Positions 31,897 through 41,208 of a stretch of DNA of 42,648 nt are shown piece by piece. Location of the stretch: contig CALXIA010000015.1 in the NCBI GenBank assembly GCA_944388245.1, forward strand, positions 1 to 42,648, written 5' to 3'. The first letter of the stretch is position 1. Every line of letters begins with the position of its first letter. Made by a program: the position numbers and the translations under genes. Below the pieces are notes generated by a model. That model saw only the letters and a list, made by a program, of their open reading frames with translations. It did no database searches and was not told the origin of the DNA. This DNA comes from an uncultured Gemmiger sp. Its GTDB lineage: Bacteria > Bacillota > Clostridia > Oscillospirales > Ruminococcaceae.

Positions 31897-34482
31897 ATGG
31901 GCAAGGATGCCATGCCGGATCACGCGTCGGGGGCCGGGAAGCAGGGAAGCGACGCGAAGAGCGGTTGGGATATGTCCTGGCTGCGGGATCTGGAAGATGA
32001 AGAACTCGTTGCCAGCTGGCGGAAGGGCTTCAACAATGAATATTGGTCGGAATATATCGACGGCGATCTGCGTGAACATTGGTCGAAGTATACCGATGCG
32101 GAACTGCGGCTGGGCGCCATCGAGGATCTGGAACGCTACATAGCGGCCGGCAAGGAGCAGGCGCGGGCCTACCTCACCGCCACCGGCCCGCTGCGGGACA
32201 GTGCCGCCCAACTGGCACAGGTGCAGGCAAAACCGTATGAATTCCCCTCCTGCATTGCGAACAAGCTGCAGCCATACCGGGAGCGGGTGGGCTGGGATCC
32301 CTTTCTCACCCGCTGTTCGATCGTGCTGGGGATGCGGATGCAGGGCCGGGAAATGCGCAGGTATGTCGGCTCCTCCCGGCTGACGCAGGAACTGCTGAAA
32401 ACGGATCTGCCCATTCGGGATGTCCTGGATGTTCTGGGCGGGATGTATGATTTCGCCTACCCGGAATTTAACAAGGTACAACTGGAAAAGAATGTGCAGG
32501 AGCTGCTCAACAGCACCGACCGGCTGGAAGAACTTTGCCAGGCTGTCACGGGCAGCTGCGCCTTTGGCAGGGCCATTGCCATCCGGGCCCTGAATGGAAA
32601 GACCGGTGCGCCGGGCGCCCAGGCCGCGCAGGCCAAGGCCGGCATCCTGGCCGGTGCGGCGGATTTCTCCCAAAAGGTGCAGAACGTGCTGCGTGAATGT
32701 CTGTGTTCCCACCCGGACTGGGCGCCGGATATCGCCGCCTTGCTCAAGAGCAAAAAGGCCGCCGCGCGGTGCGCTGCGGCCGCGGTGGCAGGCGCGCTGG
32801 GCATCCTGCGCCCGCAGTTGGAGCAGGCGCTGGCGGCCGAAAAAAGCGCCAAGGTGGCCAAGGTCATCCGCGAGGCCCTGGGCAAGCCCGTTTCTGCCAC
32901 GGTGCTGGTTTCGCCGCCCGACGACCCGGAGGAACTGGCGGCCCGGGTGCTGAAAGGGGGCAAGCGGCGCAGGATCCAGTGGCTGCTGGACACGGCGCTG
33001 CCTGTGCTGCACACCGAACAGGGAGAAACGGTCAGCGAGGATTGGCGGGACGCGATCCTGGCGGCCTGCTGCGCCGTGGGCGGTATCGGCCGCTGCCAGG
33101 AGGCGGATACCCTGGTCCGCGGCCTGGACCGGAAGGATCTGACCGATCTGGCCGACACGGTGTATGAAGCCTGGCTGGCGGCTGAAGCGCCGGTCAAGGC
33201 AAAGTGGGTGCTGGCGTTCGCGGCCCTGTACGGCGGTGCGCCCGTAACGCGCAAATTGTGCGAGAGCGTCGAGCCTTGGGCAGACGCCTTTCGCGGCGCT
33301 CTGGCCTGCGACGTGATGGACGCGCTGGCCCTCGGCGGCGATTTCAACGCGCTGACTGTTCTGGATGACCTTTCCCGCAAAGCCAAATTTCCCCAGATCC
33401 GAAGGGGTGCGGCCGCCGCGCTGGAAAACGCCGCCCGCGAACGCGGCATTACGGTGGAGGAACTGGGCGACCGGCTTGTGCCCGATCTGGGCTTTTCCGC
33501 CGACGGTACCCGGGTCTTCGACTATGGCCGCCGCCGCTTCATCGTGCGGATGGATGGGCAACGGACGCTTTCGGTCACCAACGAGGCGGGCAGGCCGCTC
33601 AAGCGCTTTCCCGTTCCCGGCAAGACCGACGACCCGGACAAAGCCCCTGCCGCGTACGAGGCCTTCAAGGCTCTGAAAAAGCAGATCCGGGGCGCGGTCT
33701 CTGTCCAGAAAGCCCGTCTGGAATCCGCGCTCCTGACAGGGCGATGCTGGGATGCCGCGGCCTGGCGGGCGCTGTTTATAGACAATCCCCTCATGCGCCC
33801 GTTTGCCGTCAGCCTGATCTGGGGCGTGTACGAGGGGGATCGGCTGATCGCCTCGTTCCGCTATATGGAGGACGGTTCCTTTACCACCGAAAACGAGGAG
33901 GAATACGTCCTGCCTGCCGGCGCGTGTATCAAACTGGTCCATCCGGTGGAACTGGGGGACGAGATCCGGAAAGCCTGGAAAAAGCAGCTGGCGGATTATG
34001 AACTTGCGCAGCCGGTCCGGCAGCTGGACCGGCCGACCTATCCGCTTGCGGCAGAGGAGAAGGAAAGCCGCCGGCTGGAGAACTTTGGCGGAAAGATCCT
34101 CAGCGGCGCCGCTCTTTCCTATCGGCTGCGGGGTATGGGCTGGTACCGGGGCGATACGCGGGACGGAGGCTATTACTATCTGTTTTATCGGGAGGACCCG
34201 GCTTTGGGCCTGGGGGTAACGCTGCGCTTTTCCGGCTGTGCGGCGGAAGACGAGGAAGAAGCGGTGACCGTATACGAGGCGGTGTTTTACAAAAGCGGCT
34301 CCGTGCAGGAGGGCGAAGCAAGCCAGACGGAGATCCTCGCTTTGGGCCGGATTCCCGCCCGGTATTACAGTGAGACGGTCTATCAGTTGACCCGGGCCAC
34401 CGCCCCCAGTGTTGAGACCGATCCGGATTGGAAACAACCACAAGACCGTCGCCCGGCAGGCCGGGCAACGGAATCCAACTGA
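31897..34482 (+). CDS. DUF4132 (MolR/YehI-like) protein 1
   Basis: The 861-residue protein begins at ATG 31897 with AAGGAG upstream. The N-terminus is acidic with two near 12-residue repeats (49-60 and 61-72), each beginning aromatic-W-S and ending in an acidic-Leu-Arg segment. HEAT-like helical repeats follow at about 180-500 (SHPDWAPDIAALLKSKKAA, AAEKSAKVAKVIREALG). The C-terminal third is the DUF4132 domain, with LIWGVYEGDRLIASFRYMED and LVHPVEL. Its E. coli relative MolR/YehI was once tied to molybdate metabolism, but its activity is unknown. It is closely related to the next gene. Confidence 0.85.
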   Translation: MGKDAMPDHASGAGKQGSDAKSGWDMSWLRDLEDEELVASWRKGFNNEYWSEYIDGDLREHWSKYTDAELRLGAIEDLERYIAAGKEQARAYLTATGPLRDSAAQLAQVQAKPYEFPSCIANKLQPYRERVGWDPFLTRCSIVLGMRMQGREMRRYVGSSRLTQELLKTDLPIRDVLDVLGGMYDFAYPEFNKVQLEKNVQELLNSTDRLEELCQAVTGSCAFGRAIAIRALNGKTGAPGAQAAQAKAGILAGAADFSQKVQNVLRECLCSHPDWAPDIAALLKSKKAAARCAAAAVAGALGILRPQLEQALAAEKSAKVAKVIREALGKPVSATVLVSPPDDPEELAARVLKGGKRRRIQWLLDTALPVLHTEQGETVSEDWRDAILAACCAVGGIGRCQEADTLVRGLDRKDLTDLADTVYEAWLAAEAPVKAKWVLAFAALYGGAPVTRKLCESVEPWADAFRGALACDVMDALALGGDFNALTVLDDLSRKAKFPQIRRGAAAALENAARERGITVEELGDRLVPDLGFSADGTRVFDYGRRRFIVRMDGQRTLSVTNEAGRPLKRFPVPGKTDDPDKAPAAYEAFKALKKQIRGAVSVQKARLESALLTGRCWDAAAWRALFIDNPLMRPFAVSLIWGVYEGDRLIASFRYMEDGSFTTENEEEYVLPAGACIKLVHPVELGDEIRKAWKKQLADYELAQPVRQLDRPTYPLAAEEKESRRLENFGGKILSGAALSYRLRGMGWYRGDTRDGGYYYLFYREDPALGLGVTLRFSGCAAEDEEEAVTVYEAVFYKSGSVQEGEASQTEILALGRIPARYYSETVYQLTRATAPSVETDPDWKQPQDRRPAGRATESN

Positions 34483-34498
34483 AAGCAGGAGGCACACG

Positions 34499-37400
34499 AT
34501 GAATACCCTGGAAGCCCGCAAACAGGCGCGGCAGGAGGAGTTTCTGGAGAAACTGGGCCTGTCCGCGCAGAACAAGAAGCTGGCGCTGGACTATCTGTCC
34601 GCGGAGCCATGCGACGACCATCTGCTGCAACAGGCCGAACCGCAGGATCTGCGGGATACAACGGCAAATTTCCGCCGGGATGGCGCCGCCTATCTGACCG
34701 ATCTGTACAAAAACGAACAGACCGAAACGCTGTCCCGGTACATCAAGCTGTTCTGGGCGATCGGCAAAAGCACGGCGGTGTTCCCCATGGGGCGGCTGCT
34801 GGAAAATACGCGGCCGCTGTGTATCTCGCTGTTGGGCAAACCCGCGGCGGCGGCCATGCTGGCGGAGTATGTCGTGTGGCGCAATACCCCGTTCTGGCAG
34901 GATATGAAATGGCTGTACGAACTGGCCGCCTCCGAGCCGGAAACGCTGGCGGCGGCGCAGAACCTGGGCGGAACGCAGTGGAACAATCTGAATATCCTGC
35001 TGGACGGTATCCTGTTGTACGGCAACAGCGGCGCGCGCCCCGGGCTGCTGCAGCGGCTGGCCGGCAAAACCACGCCGTCCGTTCGTTACGCGGACGATCT
35101 GCTGGGCAAACTTCAGGGCTGCCTGTCGCTGACTGTGTCCCAGCTGACCGAAGCCGATCAGCAGGCCATCGACCGCTATCTGCGGGCGGGCGATCCCGGC
35201 GCGCCGCTGCCGGCCTTGTCGATCCCGCTGCCCGACGGCGGCGATCCCCAGGCCGCGCTGGGCCCCCGCCCCTATACCAGCAGCGCGTATCTGATCGCGC
35301 TGTTGAGCGCCGCCTCCTTTTTGGGACAGCGGCAGGACCCCCGGCTGCGCTGCGCCGTGCGGCTGTATCTGGCGCTGGATACGGCAACCACCCTGCGGGC
35401 GGTGTTCCGCGCCGCGCCCTGGGAGTACTGCGAGCAGCAGCTGGATACGCTGTTGACCGATCTGCCCGGCGGCGCGGTGACCATGCTGCTGGCGATGGGC
35501 AGTTTCGGGTATTACTGGCTGGACCGCAAACAGACCGACTCGGTGACCCGGCATTGCTTGGGCAGCGTGCAGAAGGCGCTGGAACTGGCCAACGAAAACC
35601 AGTATGTGCGCCTGATCGATCTGCTGCCGCCCTCCGCACGCCCGGCGGATGTGCGGGAGACGGTTGCCGGGATGCTGGAAAAGCTGTTCCAGAACGGGCG
35701 GCGCGAGTTGCGGGCCTTCCTGTTCGACACGGGAAGTCTGAAGGAAGCCCCCCAACAGCTGGCGGGCCTTGCCCTGGTGGGCTATCCCTATGCGCTGCGG
35801 GCAATGCAGCTGTTGCAGGAGTGGCGGGAAAAAACCGGCTGGGACGCCTTTGTCTGCCGCTGCGTGGTGGTCGTGGGGCTTATCTGCGAGGGGCATGGCC
35901 TGAGTGTTCTGTTCCGAAAAGACGAGGACATGACCGGCCTGGCCAAGGCTCTGCTGGAACAGGGCCTGCCGGTTGCCGGGCTGCTGCGGGTCTTCGGTGC
36001 GTTGGAAGCGAATCTGTACCAGGAGAGCCAGAAAACCAAGGTCCGCAACGCGGCGTACGCGGCGCTGCGCCAGCCGATTTACCGGGAAGAACTCTGCCGG
36101 GCGGCAGGGGAGAGCGGCGTGTTTGGCCGGTATGTGGCCCTCTCCGCGCTGGATGACCTGACCGCCCTGCCCGGCGAAGAGGGGCAGGCAGCCAAGGCAG
36201 GCATCCTGGCACGGGCCGGGGAGTCCTCCAAGCAGGTCCAGGAACTGCTGCTCACCATTCTGTCCGCCCACGCGGACTGGGCGCCGGATGTGGCCGCTCT
36301 GCTTACGAGCAAAAAGGCGGCCGAGCGCCTGCTGGCAGTGCAGGTGGCCGCCCGCTGGGGCGACGCCTTGCGCCCGGCGCTGGAAACCGCGCTGGAGACC
36401 GAAAAAAGCGCCAAGGTGGCCGAAGCGATCCGGGCTGTTTTGGGGCAGCCGGCCGCGGCGGACCCCGAGGCTGCCGGTCAGCCCACCCCGGACCAGTTGG
36501 CGGCACAGACCTTGAAAGGCGGCAAGCGCCGCCGGTTCCAGTGGGTGCTGGAGCCGCCCTTGCCGGCCGTCCGCCTGGCCGACGGCACCCCGGCCGGCGA
36601 AGACCGGCGGGACGCGCTGCTGGCGGCCTATTGTGACCTGGGGCGGGTGGGCCGCAGCGAAACTGCCGCCGTCATCGCCCAGGGCCTGGATCCGGCGGAT
36701 CTGGTGGGCCTGGCCGCGGAAGTGTGGGAGCGCTGGCTGGCCGCCGGGGCGCAGAGCAAGACCAAGTGGGTGCTGCCCTTTGTGGCGGTGTTCGGCGGCC
36801 CCGCCATGACGCCCCGCCTGCAGCACGCCATTCAGGACTGGCCCCAGCACGCCCGGGGCGCGATCGCCTGCGAAGCGGTCATGGCGCTGGCCCTCAGCAC
36901 CGACCCGGCGGCGCTGCTGGTGGTGGATTCGATCGCCCGCAAGTTCAAGTTCCGCCAGGTCAAGACCGCCGCCGCGGCCGCGCTGCAGAATGCGGCCAAG
37001 GAACTGGGGATCACCCCGGAGGAACTGGCTGACCGGATCGTGCCGGACCCGGGCTTCTCCGCCGACGGCAAGCGGGTCTTTGATTACGGCCCCCGCTCGT
37101 TTACCGTTCGCCTGACCCCCACGCTGGAACTGTCCATTGCCAACGACGCGGGCAAGACGGTCAAGAATCTGCCGGCGCCCGGCAAAACCGACGATCCGGA
37201 AAAGGCCGCTGCTTCGTATGAGGCTTTCAAGACCATGAAAAAGCAGATCCGCACCACCGTCACCACCCAGAAAGCCCGGCTGGAGGCTGCCCTGGCCGCC
37301 CTGCGCTGCTGGGACGCGGAGGCCTGGCAGGCGCTGTTCGTGCGCAATCCCATCATGCATCAGTTCGCCATCAGCCTGATCTGGGGCGTGTATGAAGGGG

Positions 37401-38026
37401 ACCGGCTCACCGCGACCTTCCGTTATATGGAGGATGGTTCCTTCAATACGGTGGACGAGGAGGAGTACACCCTGCCCGCCGCCGCCCGCATCGGCCTGGT
37501 GCATCCGGTGGAATTGGATGCCGCCACCCGCGACGCCTGGAAACAGCAGCTGGAGGACTACGAGATCACCCCGAGCATTTCCCAGCTGGACCGGCCGGTC
37601 TATACCCTGCGGCCGGGCAGCGGGGAGGAGCGCCGGCTGGAGGAATTCGGCGGCAAAAAACTTAACGGGCTCTCTCTTTCGGGCAAGCTGCAGGGCCTGG
37701 GCTGGTACCGGGGCAGCGTGCAGGACGCGGGCGGATACTACACCTTTTTCCGGGAAGATCCGTCCCTGGGGCTGGGTGTGGAACTGAACTTCTCCGGCTG
37801 CTTTGTGGGGGATGAAAACGAAACGGTGACGGTGTACGACGCGGTGTTCTATAAGGCGGGCACCGTCCACCGGGGTAGTTATTGCTACGATACGCCCAAG
37901 GACGAGGATATCCTGGCGCTGGGTCAGGTGCCAGCCCGCTACTACAGCGAGATCGTCTACCAGCTTGCCCGCGCCACCGCCTCCAGCACCGAGACCGACC
38001 CGGACTGGAAAACGGAACGTCCCTGA
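34499..38026 (+). CDS. DUF4132 (MolR/YehI-like) protein 2, longer paralogue
   Basis: The 1175-residue protein starts at ATG 34499, 16 bases after the first DUF4132 gene, with AGGAGG upstream. It has an additional N-terminal region of about 310 residues. It then aligns with the first protein throughout: TGWDAFVCRCVVVVGL, HADWAPDVAALLTSKKAAE, EKSAKVAEAIRAVLGQP, LIWGVYEGDRLTATFRYMED and LVHPVELD. DNA identity is also visible (for example GAAAAAAGCGCCAAGGTGG in both), so the pair arose by tandem duplication. It ends the operon before a terminator. HEAT-type repeats suggest a scaffold; no catalytic motif is evident. Confidence 0.85.
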   Translation: MNTLEARKQARQEEFLEKLGLSAQNKKLALDYLSAEPCDDHLLQQAEPQDLRDTTANFRRDGAAYLTDLYKNEQTETLSRYIKLFWAIGKSTAVFPMGRLLENTRPLCISLLGKPAAAAMLAEYVVWRNTPFWQDMKWLYELAASEPETLAAAQNLGGTQWNNLNILLDGILLYGNSGARPGLLQRLAGKTTPSVRYADDLLGKLQGCLSLTVSQLTEADQQAIDRYLRAGDPGAPLPALSIPLPDGGDPQAALGPRPYTSSAYLIALLSAASFLGQRQDPRLRCAVRLYLALDTATTLRAVFRAAPWEYCEQQLDTLLTDLPGGAVTMLLAMGSFGYYWLDRKQTDSVTRHCLGSVQKALELANENQYVRLIDLLPPSARPADVRETVAGMLEKLFQNGRRELRAFLFDTGSLKEAPQQLAGLALVGYPYALRAMQLLQEWREKTGWDAFVCRCVVVVGLICEGHGLSVLFRKDEDMTGLAKALLEQGLPVAGLLRVFGALEANLYQESQKTKVRNAAYAALRQPIYREELCRAAGESGVFGRYVALSALDDLTALPGEEGQAAKAGILARAGESSKQVQELLLTILSAHADWAPDVAALLTSKKAAERLLAVQVAARWGDALRPALETALETEKSAKVAEAIRAVLGQPAAADPEAAGQPTPDQLAAQTLKGGKRRRFQWVLEPPLPAVRLADGTPAGEDRRDALLAAYCDLGRVGRSETAAVIAQGLDPADLVGLAAEVWERWLAAGAQSKTKWVLPFVAVFGGPAMTPRLQHAIQDWPQHARGAIACEAVMALALSTDPAALLVVDSIARKFKFRQVKTAAAAALQNAAKELGITPEELADRIVPDPGFSADGKRVFDYGPRSFTVRLTPTLELSIANDAGKTVKNLPAPGKTDDPEKAAASYEAFKTMKKQIRTTVTTQKARLEAALAALRCWDAEAWQALFVRNPIMHQFAISLIWGVYEGDRLTATFRYMEDGSFNTVDEEEYTLPAAARIGLVHPVELDAATRDAWKQQLEDYEITPSISQLDRPVYTLRPGSGEERRLEEFGGKKLNGLSLSGKLQGLGWYRGSVQDAGGYYTFFREDPSLGLGVELNFSGCFVGDENETVTVYDAVFYKAGTVHRGSYCYDTPKDEDILALGQVPARYYSEIVYQLARATASSTETDPDWKTERP

Positions 38027-38051
38027 TCCGGTTCTTTTCGCCATACAAGAA

Positions 38052-38090
38052 GGGAGAGCCTTTCCCGCGGGGAAGGCTCTCCCTTTTTGT
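38052..38090 (+). terminator. Terminator of the AAA/VWA/DUF4132 operon
   Basis: GGGAGAGCCTTTCCC and GGGAAGGCTCTCCC pair with a single bulge and are followed by TTTTTG. The stem lies between convergent genes and can act on both strands. Confidence 0.85.
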
Positions 38091-38104
38091 ATCTTTGTGA
38101 AGGG

Positions 38105-38584
38105 TTATCCCTGGCGCACCGCCTGACGCAGCCGGGCCAGATCCTCCGCGTCCGGGTGGGACAAAGCGCGGTCGAAGTTTTCCAGCATCGACTGCTTTTG
38201 CGGGCCGTCCGGCATGGATTCGTAACGCTGGCGCACGGCGGCGGGCATTTTTCCCTGGCACATGTACCGCCCGAACACCGGCCCTTGCGCCTGTGCCTGC
38301 ACCGTGTCCAGGATCTTGTTGAAATAGGCGGCCGCGCCGCCAAACCCGGCGGTCCCGAACAGAAACACCGGTTTGGCCCCGGCGCTCTGCAAAAATTCGG
38401 TCACCGAATCGTCGCAGCTGCCCTTATCGGTCCAGAACCCCACATAAAGTTGATCCGCCGAAAGCGCCTGCGGGGACGGCTCGCCAAAATACACACATTC
38501 CGCGGGCGGCAGAGCCTCCCGGATCGTTTCGGCCAAAAGCCGGGTATTGCCGGTACGGCTGCTGAAAACAATCGCGTAACTCAT
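38105..38584 (-). CDS. Flavodoxin family protein (Flavodoxin_3 / BilS-like)
   Basis: The 159-residue protein has the FMN phosphate loop SSRTGNTRLLAETI at the N-terminus. VGFWTDKGSCDDS and KPVFLFGTAGFGG follow, the pattern of the Flavodoxin_3 (PF12641) group. It is a soluble one-electron carrier. The start is ATG 38584, with AAGGAAGGG upstream; the longer frame starting at 38620 lacks a site. It is downstream of a MarR regulator in the same direction. The same pairing, MarR then flavodoxin, is seen around bilirubin reductase (bilQ and bilS), but no reductase is present here. Confidence 0.85.
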   Translation of the reverse strand: MSYAIVFSSRTGNTRLLAETIREALPPAECVYFGEPSPQALSADQLYVGFWTDKGSCDDSVTEFLQSAGAKPVFLFGTAGFGGAAAYFNKILDTVQAQAQGPVFGRYMCQGKMPAAVRQRYESMPDGPQKQSMLENFDRALSHPDAEDLARLRQAVRQG

Positions 38585-38616
38585 GGAACCCTTCCTTTCC
38601 TGGTTGCTCCAAACGG

Positions 38617-39048
38617 TCAAGGGGTGGGGCAGCGGCTCGGATCGGCCTGCCGGCAGGTGATTTTTTGCAGCAAAGCGAGCAACTGGGCCCGCTCGGTGTC
38701 CTCAAGGCAGGCCAAGACCTCCTCGTCCCAATCGAAAAACACCTGGTGCCCCACTTCAAAGGCCTCGCGGCCCTTCTCCTGCAGCGTCAGGTGATAGGCG
38801 CGGCCCTGCTTTTCCCGCAACAGAAACCCGTCCTCCACCAGTTTCAGGATGCTCCGCTGCCCATAGCCCCAGTCCAGCCCCAGCGCTTCGGTCAGTTCCG
38901 CCTGGGTGCAGCCGGGGTGCTTGCCCACATAGATCACAAGAAACAGCATCCCCCGGTTGAGCCCCAGCCGCTGCAACTGGCAGGACGTATACTCGGAAAA
39001 GCTGCGGAATAAAACGGTCGTGCTGTAGGCCAGCGTCTGTCGGAACAT
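38617..39048 (-). CDS. MarR-family transcriptional regulator
   Basis: The 143-residue winged-helix protein has the MarR layout. An N-terminal dimer helix (AYSTTVLFRSFSEYTSCQL) is followed by the HTH segment HPGCTQAELTEALGLDWGYGQRSILKLVEDGFLLREK, described here as residues about 46-82. A wing (RAYHLTLQEKGREAF) and a C-terminal helix complete it. It begins at ATG 39048 behind GGGGGATGCC and runs into the flavodoxin gene 32 bases later. A consensus promoter with an inverted repeat is directly upstream, which suggests autoregulation. The effector is unknown. Confidence 0.9.
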   Translation of the reverse strand: MFRQTLAYSTTVLFRSFSEYTSCQLQRLGLNRGMLFLVIYVGKHPGCTQAELTEALGLDWGYGQRSILKLVEDGFLLREKQGRAYHLTLQEKGREAFEVGHQVFFDWDEEVLACLEDTERAQLLALLQKITCRQADPSRCPTP

Positions 39049-39075
39049 GCGGCATCCCCCTTACATTCTGGCCCC

Positions 39076-39105
39076 AGTATAAAGCAAAAACTTGATAAAG
39101 TCAAG
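39076..39105 (-). promoter_or_regulatory. Consensus promoter and inverted repeat for the MarR operon
   Basis: TTGACT (39104-39099), 17 bases and TATACT (39081-39076) on the minus strand. An inverted repeat CTTGA-taaag-TCAAG at 39091-39105 covers the -35 and spacer, a typical place for a MarR operator. Confidence 0.7.
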
Positions 39106-39145
39106 CACGCTGCGAAAAGAGGGACCGCAAGACGGGCACGATAGG

Positions 39146-39189
39146 AAAGGGGCTGCCGCTCCACGTTCGTTTTGCAACAGCCCCTTTTT
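39146..39189. terminator. Terminator hairpin downstream of hcp
   Basis: AAAGGGGCTG (39146-39155) pairs with CAGCCCCTTT (39178-39187). The 22-base loop is long, and U-rich tracts occur on both strands. It can stop the leftward hcp operon before the MarR promoter. The 150 bases between it and hcp hold no gene that I can support. Confidence 0.7.
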
Positions 39190-39347
39190 GCACGGGTATA
39201 GTCCGCACAGATGTGGTGCGATAGGGAAGGGGCAAACCCGCACGGCTGCCCACGGGGATCTAAAGAGGATGGCGCCCTAACAAAAGATTTTTCAGGAAAT
39301 GAGGCACCCGCTGGTAAGGCGTTTGGTTCGTCGCGGGGGTTCGCTTG

Positions 39348-40988
39348 TCAGGCATTCTCCCCGAAGAACAGCTTCATATCGTCCTCGACGGTGCCGATGC
39401 CTGCAATGCCGAAGTTCTGCACAAGGATCTTTGCCACATTGGGGCTGAGGAAGGCAGGCAGAGTGGGACCAAGGTGGATATTCTTGACGCCCAGATACAG
39501 GAGAGCCAGCAGCACGATAACAGCCTTCTGCTCATACCATGCGATGTTGTAAACGATGGGCAGGTCGTTGATGTCATCCAGACCGAAGATCTCCTTGAGC
39601 TTCAGGGCAATGATGGCCAGCGAGTAGGAGTCGTTGCACTGACCGGCATCCAGTACGCGGGGAATACCGCCGATCTCGCCCAGGGGCAGCTTGTTGTATC
39701 TGTACTTGGCGCAGCCGGCAGTGAGGATGACAGCGTCCTGGGGCAGGGCCTTGGCAAACTCGGCGTAGTAGTCCCGGCTCTTGGCCCGGCCGTCACAGCC
39801 GCCCATTACCACGAACTTCTTGATGGCGCCGCTCTTGACGGCCTCCACCACCTTGTCAGCCAGAGCGAAGACCTGCGCATGGGCAAAGCCGCCGGTGATC
39901 TCACCTGTCTCAATCTCGGTGGGGGCGGCGCACCTCTTGGCATGCTCGATGAGAGCGGAGAAATCCTTCCGCTCCCCAATTTCACCGGGGATGTGCTTAC
40001 AGCCGGGATAGCCTGCGGCGCCGGTGGTGTACAGGCGATCCTTGTAGCTGTCCTTAGGGGGCACGATGCAGTTGGTGGTCATCAGGATGGGGCCGTTGAA
40101 GGACTCAAACTCTTCCTTCTGTTTCCACCAGGCGTTACCGTAGTTGCCCACAAAATTGGGATACTTCTTGAAAGCCGGGTAGTAGTGGGCGGGAAGCATC
40201 TCCGAGTGGGTGTACACATCCACACCGGTGCCCTGCGTCTGTTCCAGCAGCATTTCCAGATCCCGCAGATCGTGGCCGGAGACCAGGATGCCCGGATTCT
40301 TGCCTGCACCGATGTTGACCTTGGTGATCTCAGGGTTTCCGTAAGCAGTGGTATTGGCCTTGTCCAGCAGCGCCATACCAAAAACGCCGTACTTGCCGGT
40401 CTCCAGGGTCAGGGCCACCAGATCGTCCACGGTGAGGGTGTCGTCCAGGGTGGCGGCCAGAGCGCGCTGCAGGAAAGCGTCGACTTCCTCATCGTCCTGC
40501 AGGAGCGCGTTGGCGTGCTTGGTGTAGGCGGACAGACCTTTCAGACCGTAGGTGATGAGTTCACGGAGAGAGCGCACATCTTCGTTCTCGGTGGACAGCA
40601 CACCCACCGATTTTGCCTTCTCCTCCCAGTCGCCGGAGCCGTCCCACACGGCGGATTCGGGCAGGCCTGCCGTATTGCTCAGCCGGCAGAGCAGCTCTTT
40701 CTTGGCGTCCAGCGTGGCGCGGATACGCCCCTCAATGCTCTCCTTGTCAAAGTTGGCATTGGTGATGGTGGTAAACAGATTGAAGGTGATCAGATGGTTG
40801 ATCCCGGCAGCGACGCTCTTGCCCTCCTTGCGCAGGGCGGTGGTGACGGCAGAGATCCCCTTGCTCACATACATCAGCAGATCCTGCATGGCAGCCACGT
40901 CCGGCTTCTTGCCGCATACGCCCACCATGGTGCAGCCCTTGCACCCGGCGGTCTCCTGACACTGATAGCAAAACATTTTATTTTCCAT
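39348..40988 (-). CDS. hcp: Hybrid cluster protein (Hcp, hydroxylamine/NO reductase)
   Basis: The 546-residue Fe-S enzyme reduces NO or hydroxylamine under nitrosative stress in anaerobes. The N-terminal cluster motif is C7-x2-C10-x8-C19-x5-C25, the 4Fe-4S class I arrangement. Hybrid-cluster ligands are visible in [34 protein letters not shown] and [12 protein letters not shown]. The start is set at 40988 because AAGGAG lies 8-9 bases upstream; an ATG two codons earlier is too near that site, and the longer frame runs through the ferredoxin gene. It is the last gene of a cupin-ferredoxin-hcp operon. Confidence 0.96.
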   Translation of the reverse strand: MENKMFCYQCQETAGCKGCTMVGVCGKKPDVAAMQDLLMYVSKGISAVTTALRKEGKSVAAGINHLITFNLFTTITNANFDKESIEGRIRATLDAKKELLCRLSNTAGLPESAVWDGSGDWEEKAKSVGVLSTENEDVRSLRELITYGLKGLSAYTKHANALLQDDEEVDAFLQRALAATLDDTLTVDDLVALTLETGKYGVFGMALLDKANTTAYGNPEITKVNIGAGKNPGILVSGHDLRDLEMLLEQTQGTGVDVYTHSEMLPAHYYPAFKKYPNFVGNYGNAWWKQKEEFESFNGPILMTTNCIVPPKDSYKDRLYTTGAAGYPGCKHIPGEIGERKDFSALIEHAKRCAAPTEIETGEITGGFAHAQVFALADKVVEAVKSGAIKKFVVMGGCDGRAKSRDYYAEFAKALPQDAVILTAGCAKYRYNKLPLGEIGGIPRVLDAGQCNDSYSLAIIALKLKEIFGLDDINDLPIVYNIAWYEQKAVIVLLALLYLGVKNIHLGPTLPAFLSPNVAKILVQNFGIAGIGTVEDDMKLFFGENA

Positions 40989-41001
40989 GGTCATGTCTCC
41001 T

Positions 41002-41190
41002 TCACTCTTCCCAGCGGATTGCCGATACGGGGCAGGAGTCAATGGCGTTCTGCACATCGCTTTGATTTTCCCCGGTTGCCGCCTGATAGGCTTCGGCTTT
41101 TCCGTCGTCATTCATGCGAAACACTGCGTCGCACACTCCGCAGCAAAGGCCGCATCCAACGCAGCTGTCCTGATCTACAATTGCTTTCAT
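41002..41190 (-). CDS. 4Fe-4S ferredoxin (62 aa)
   Basis: The 62-residue ferredoxin has C10-x2-C13-x2-C16 and C53 in CPVSAI, the set for a single 4Fe-4S cluster, with extra cysteines C17 and C20. It ends 13 bases before hcp and starts 18 bases after the cupin gene, with AAGGAG 9 bases upstream of the ATG. It is the obvious electron donor for Hcp, the role filled by Hcr in enteric bacteria. Confidence 0.93.
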   Translation of the reverse strand: MKAIVDQDSCVGCGLCCGVCDAVFRMNDDGKAEAYQAATGENQSDVQNAIDSCPVSAIRWEE

Positions 41191-41208
41191 TATCCATGGC
41201 TCCTTTTC

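Noticed and set aside
31876-34575. 899-residue open frame on the minus strand
   Set aside because: It is the antisense shadow of DUF4132 protein 1 and lacks domains or a start site.
34100-38044. 1314-residue open frame on the minus strand
   Set aside because: It lies opposite the long DUF4132 gene, which has family motifs and a ribosome site. Long antisense frames are expected in GC-rich coding DNA.
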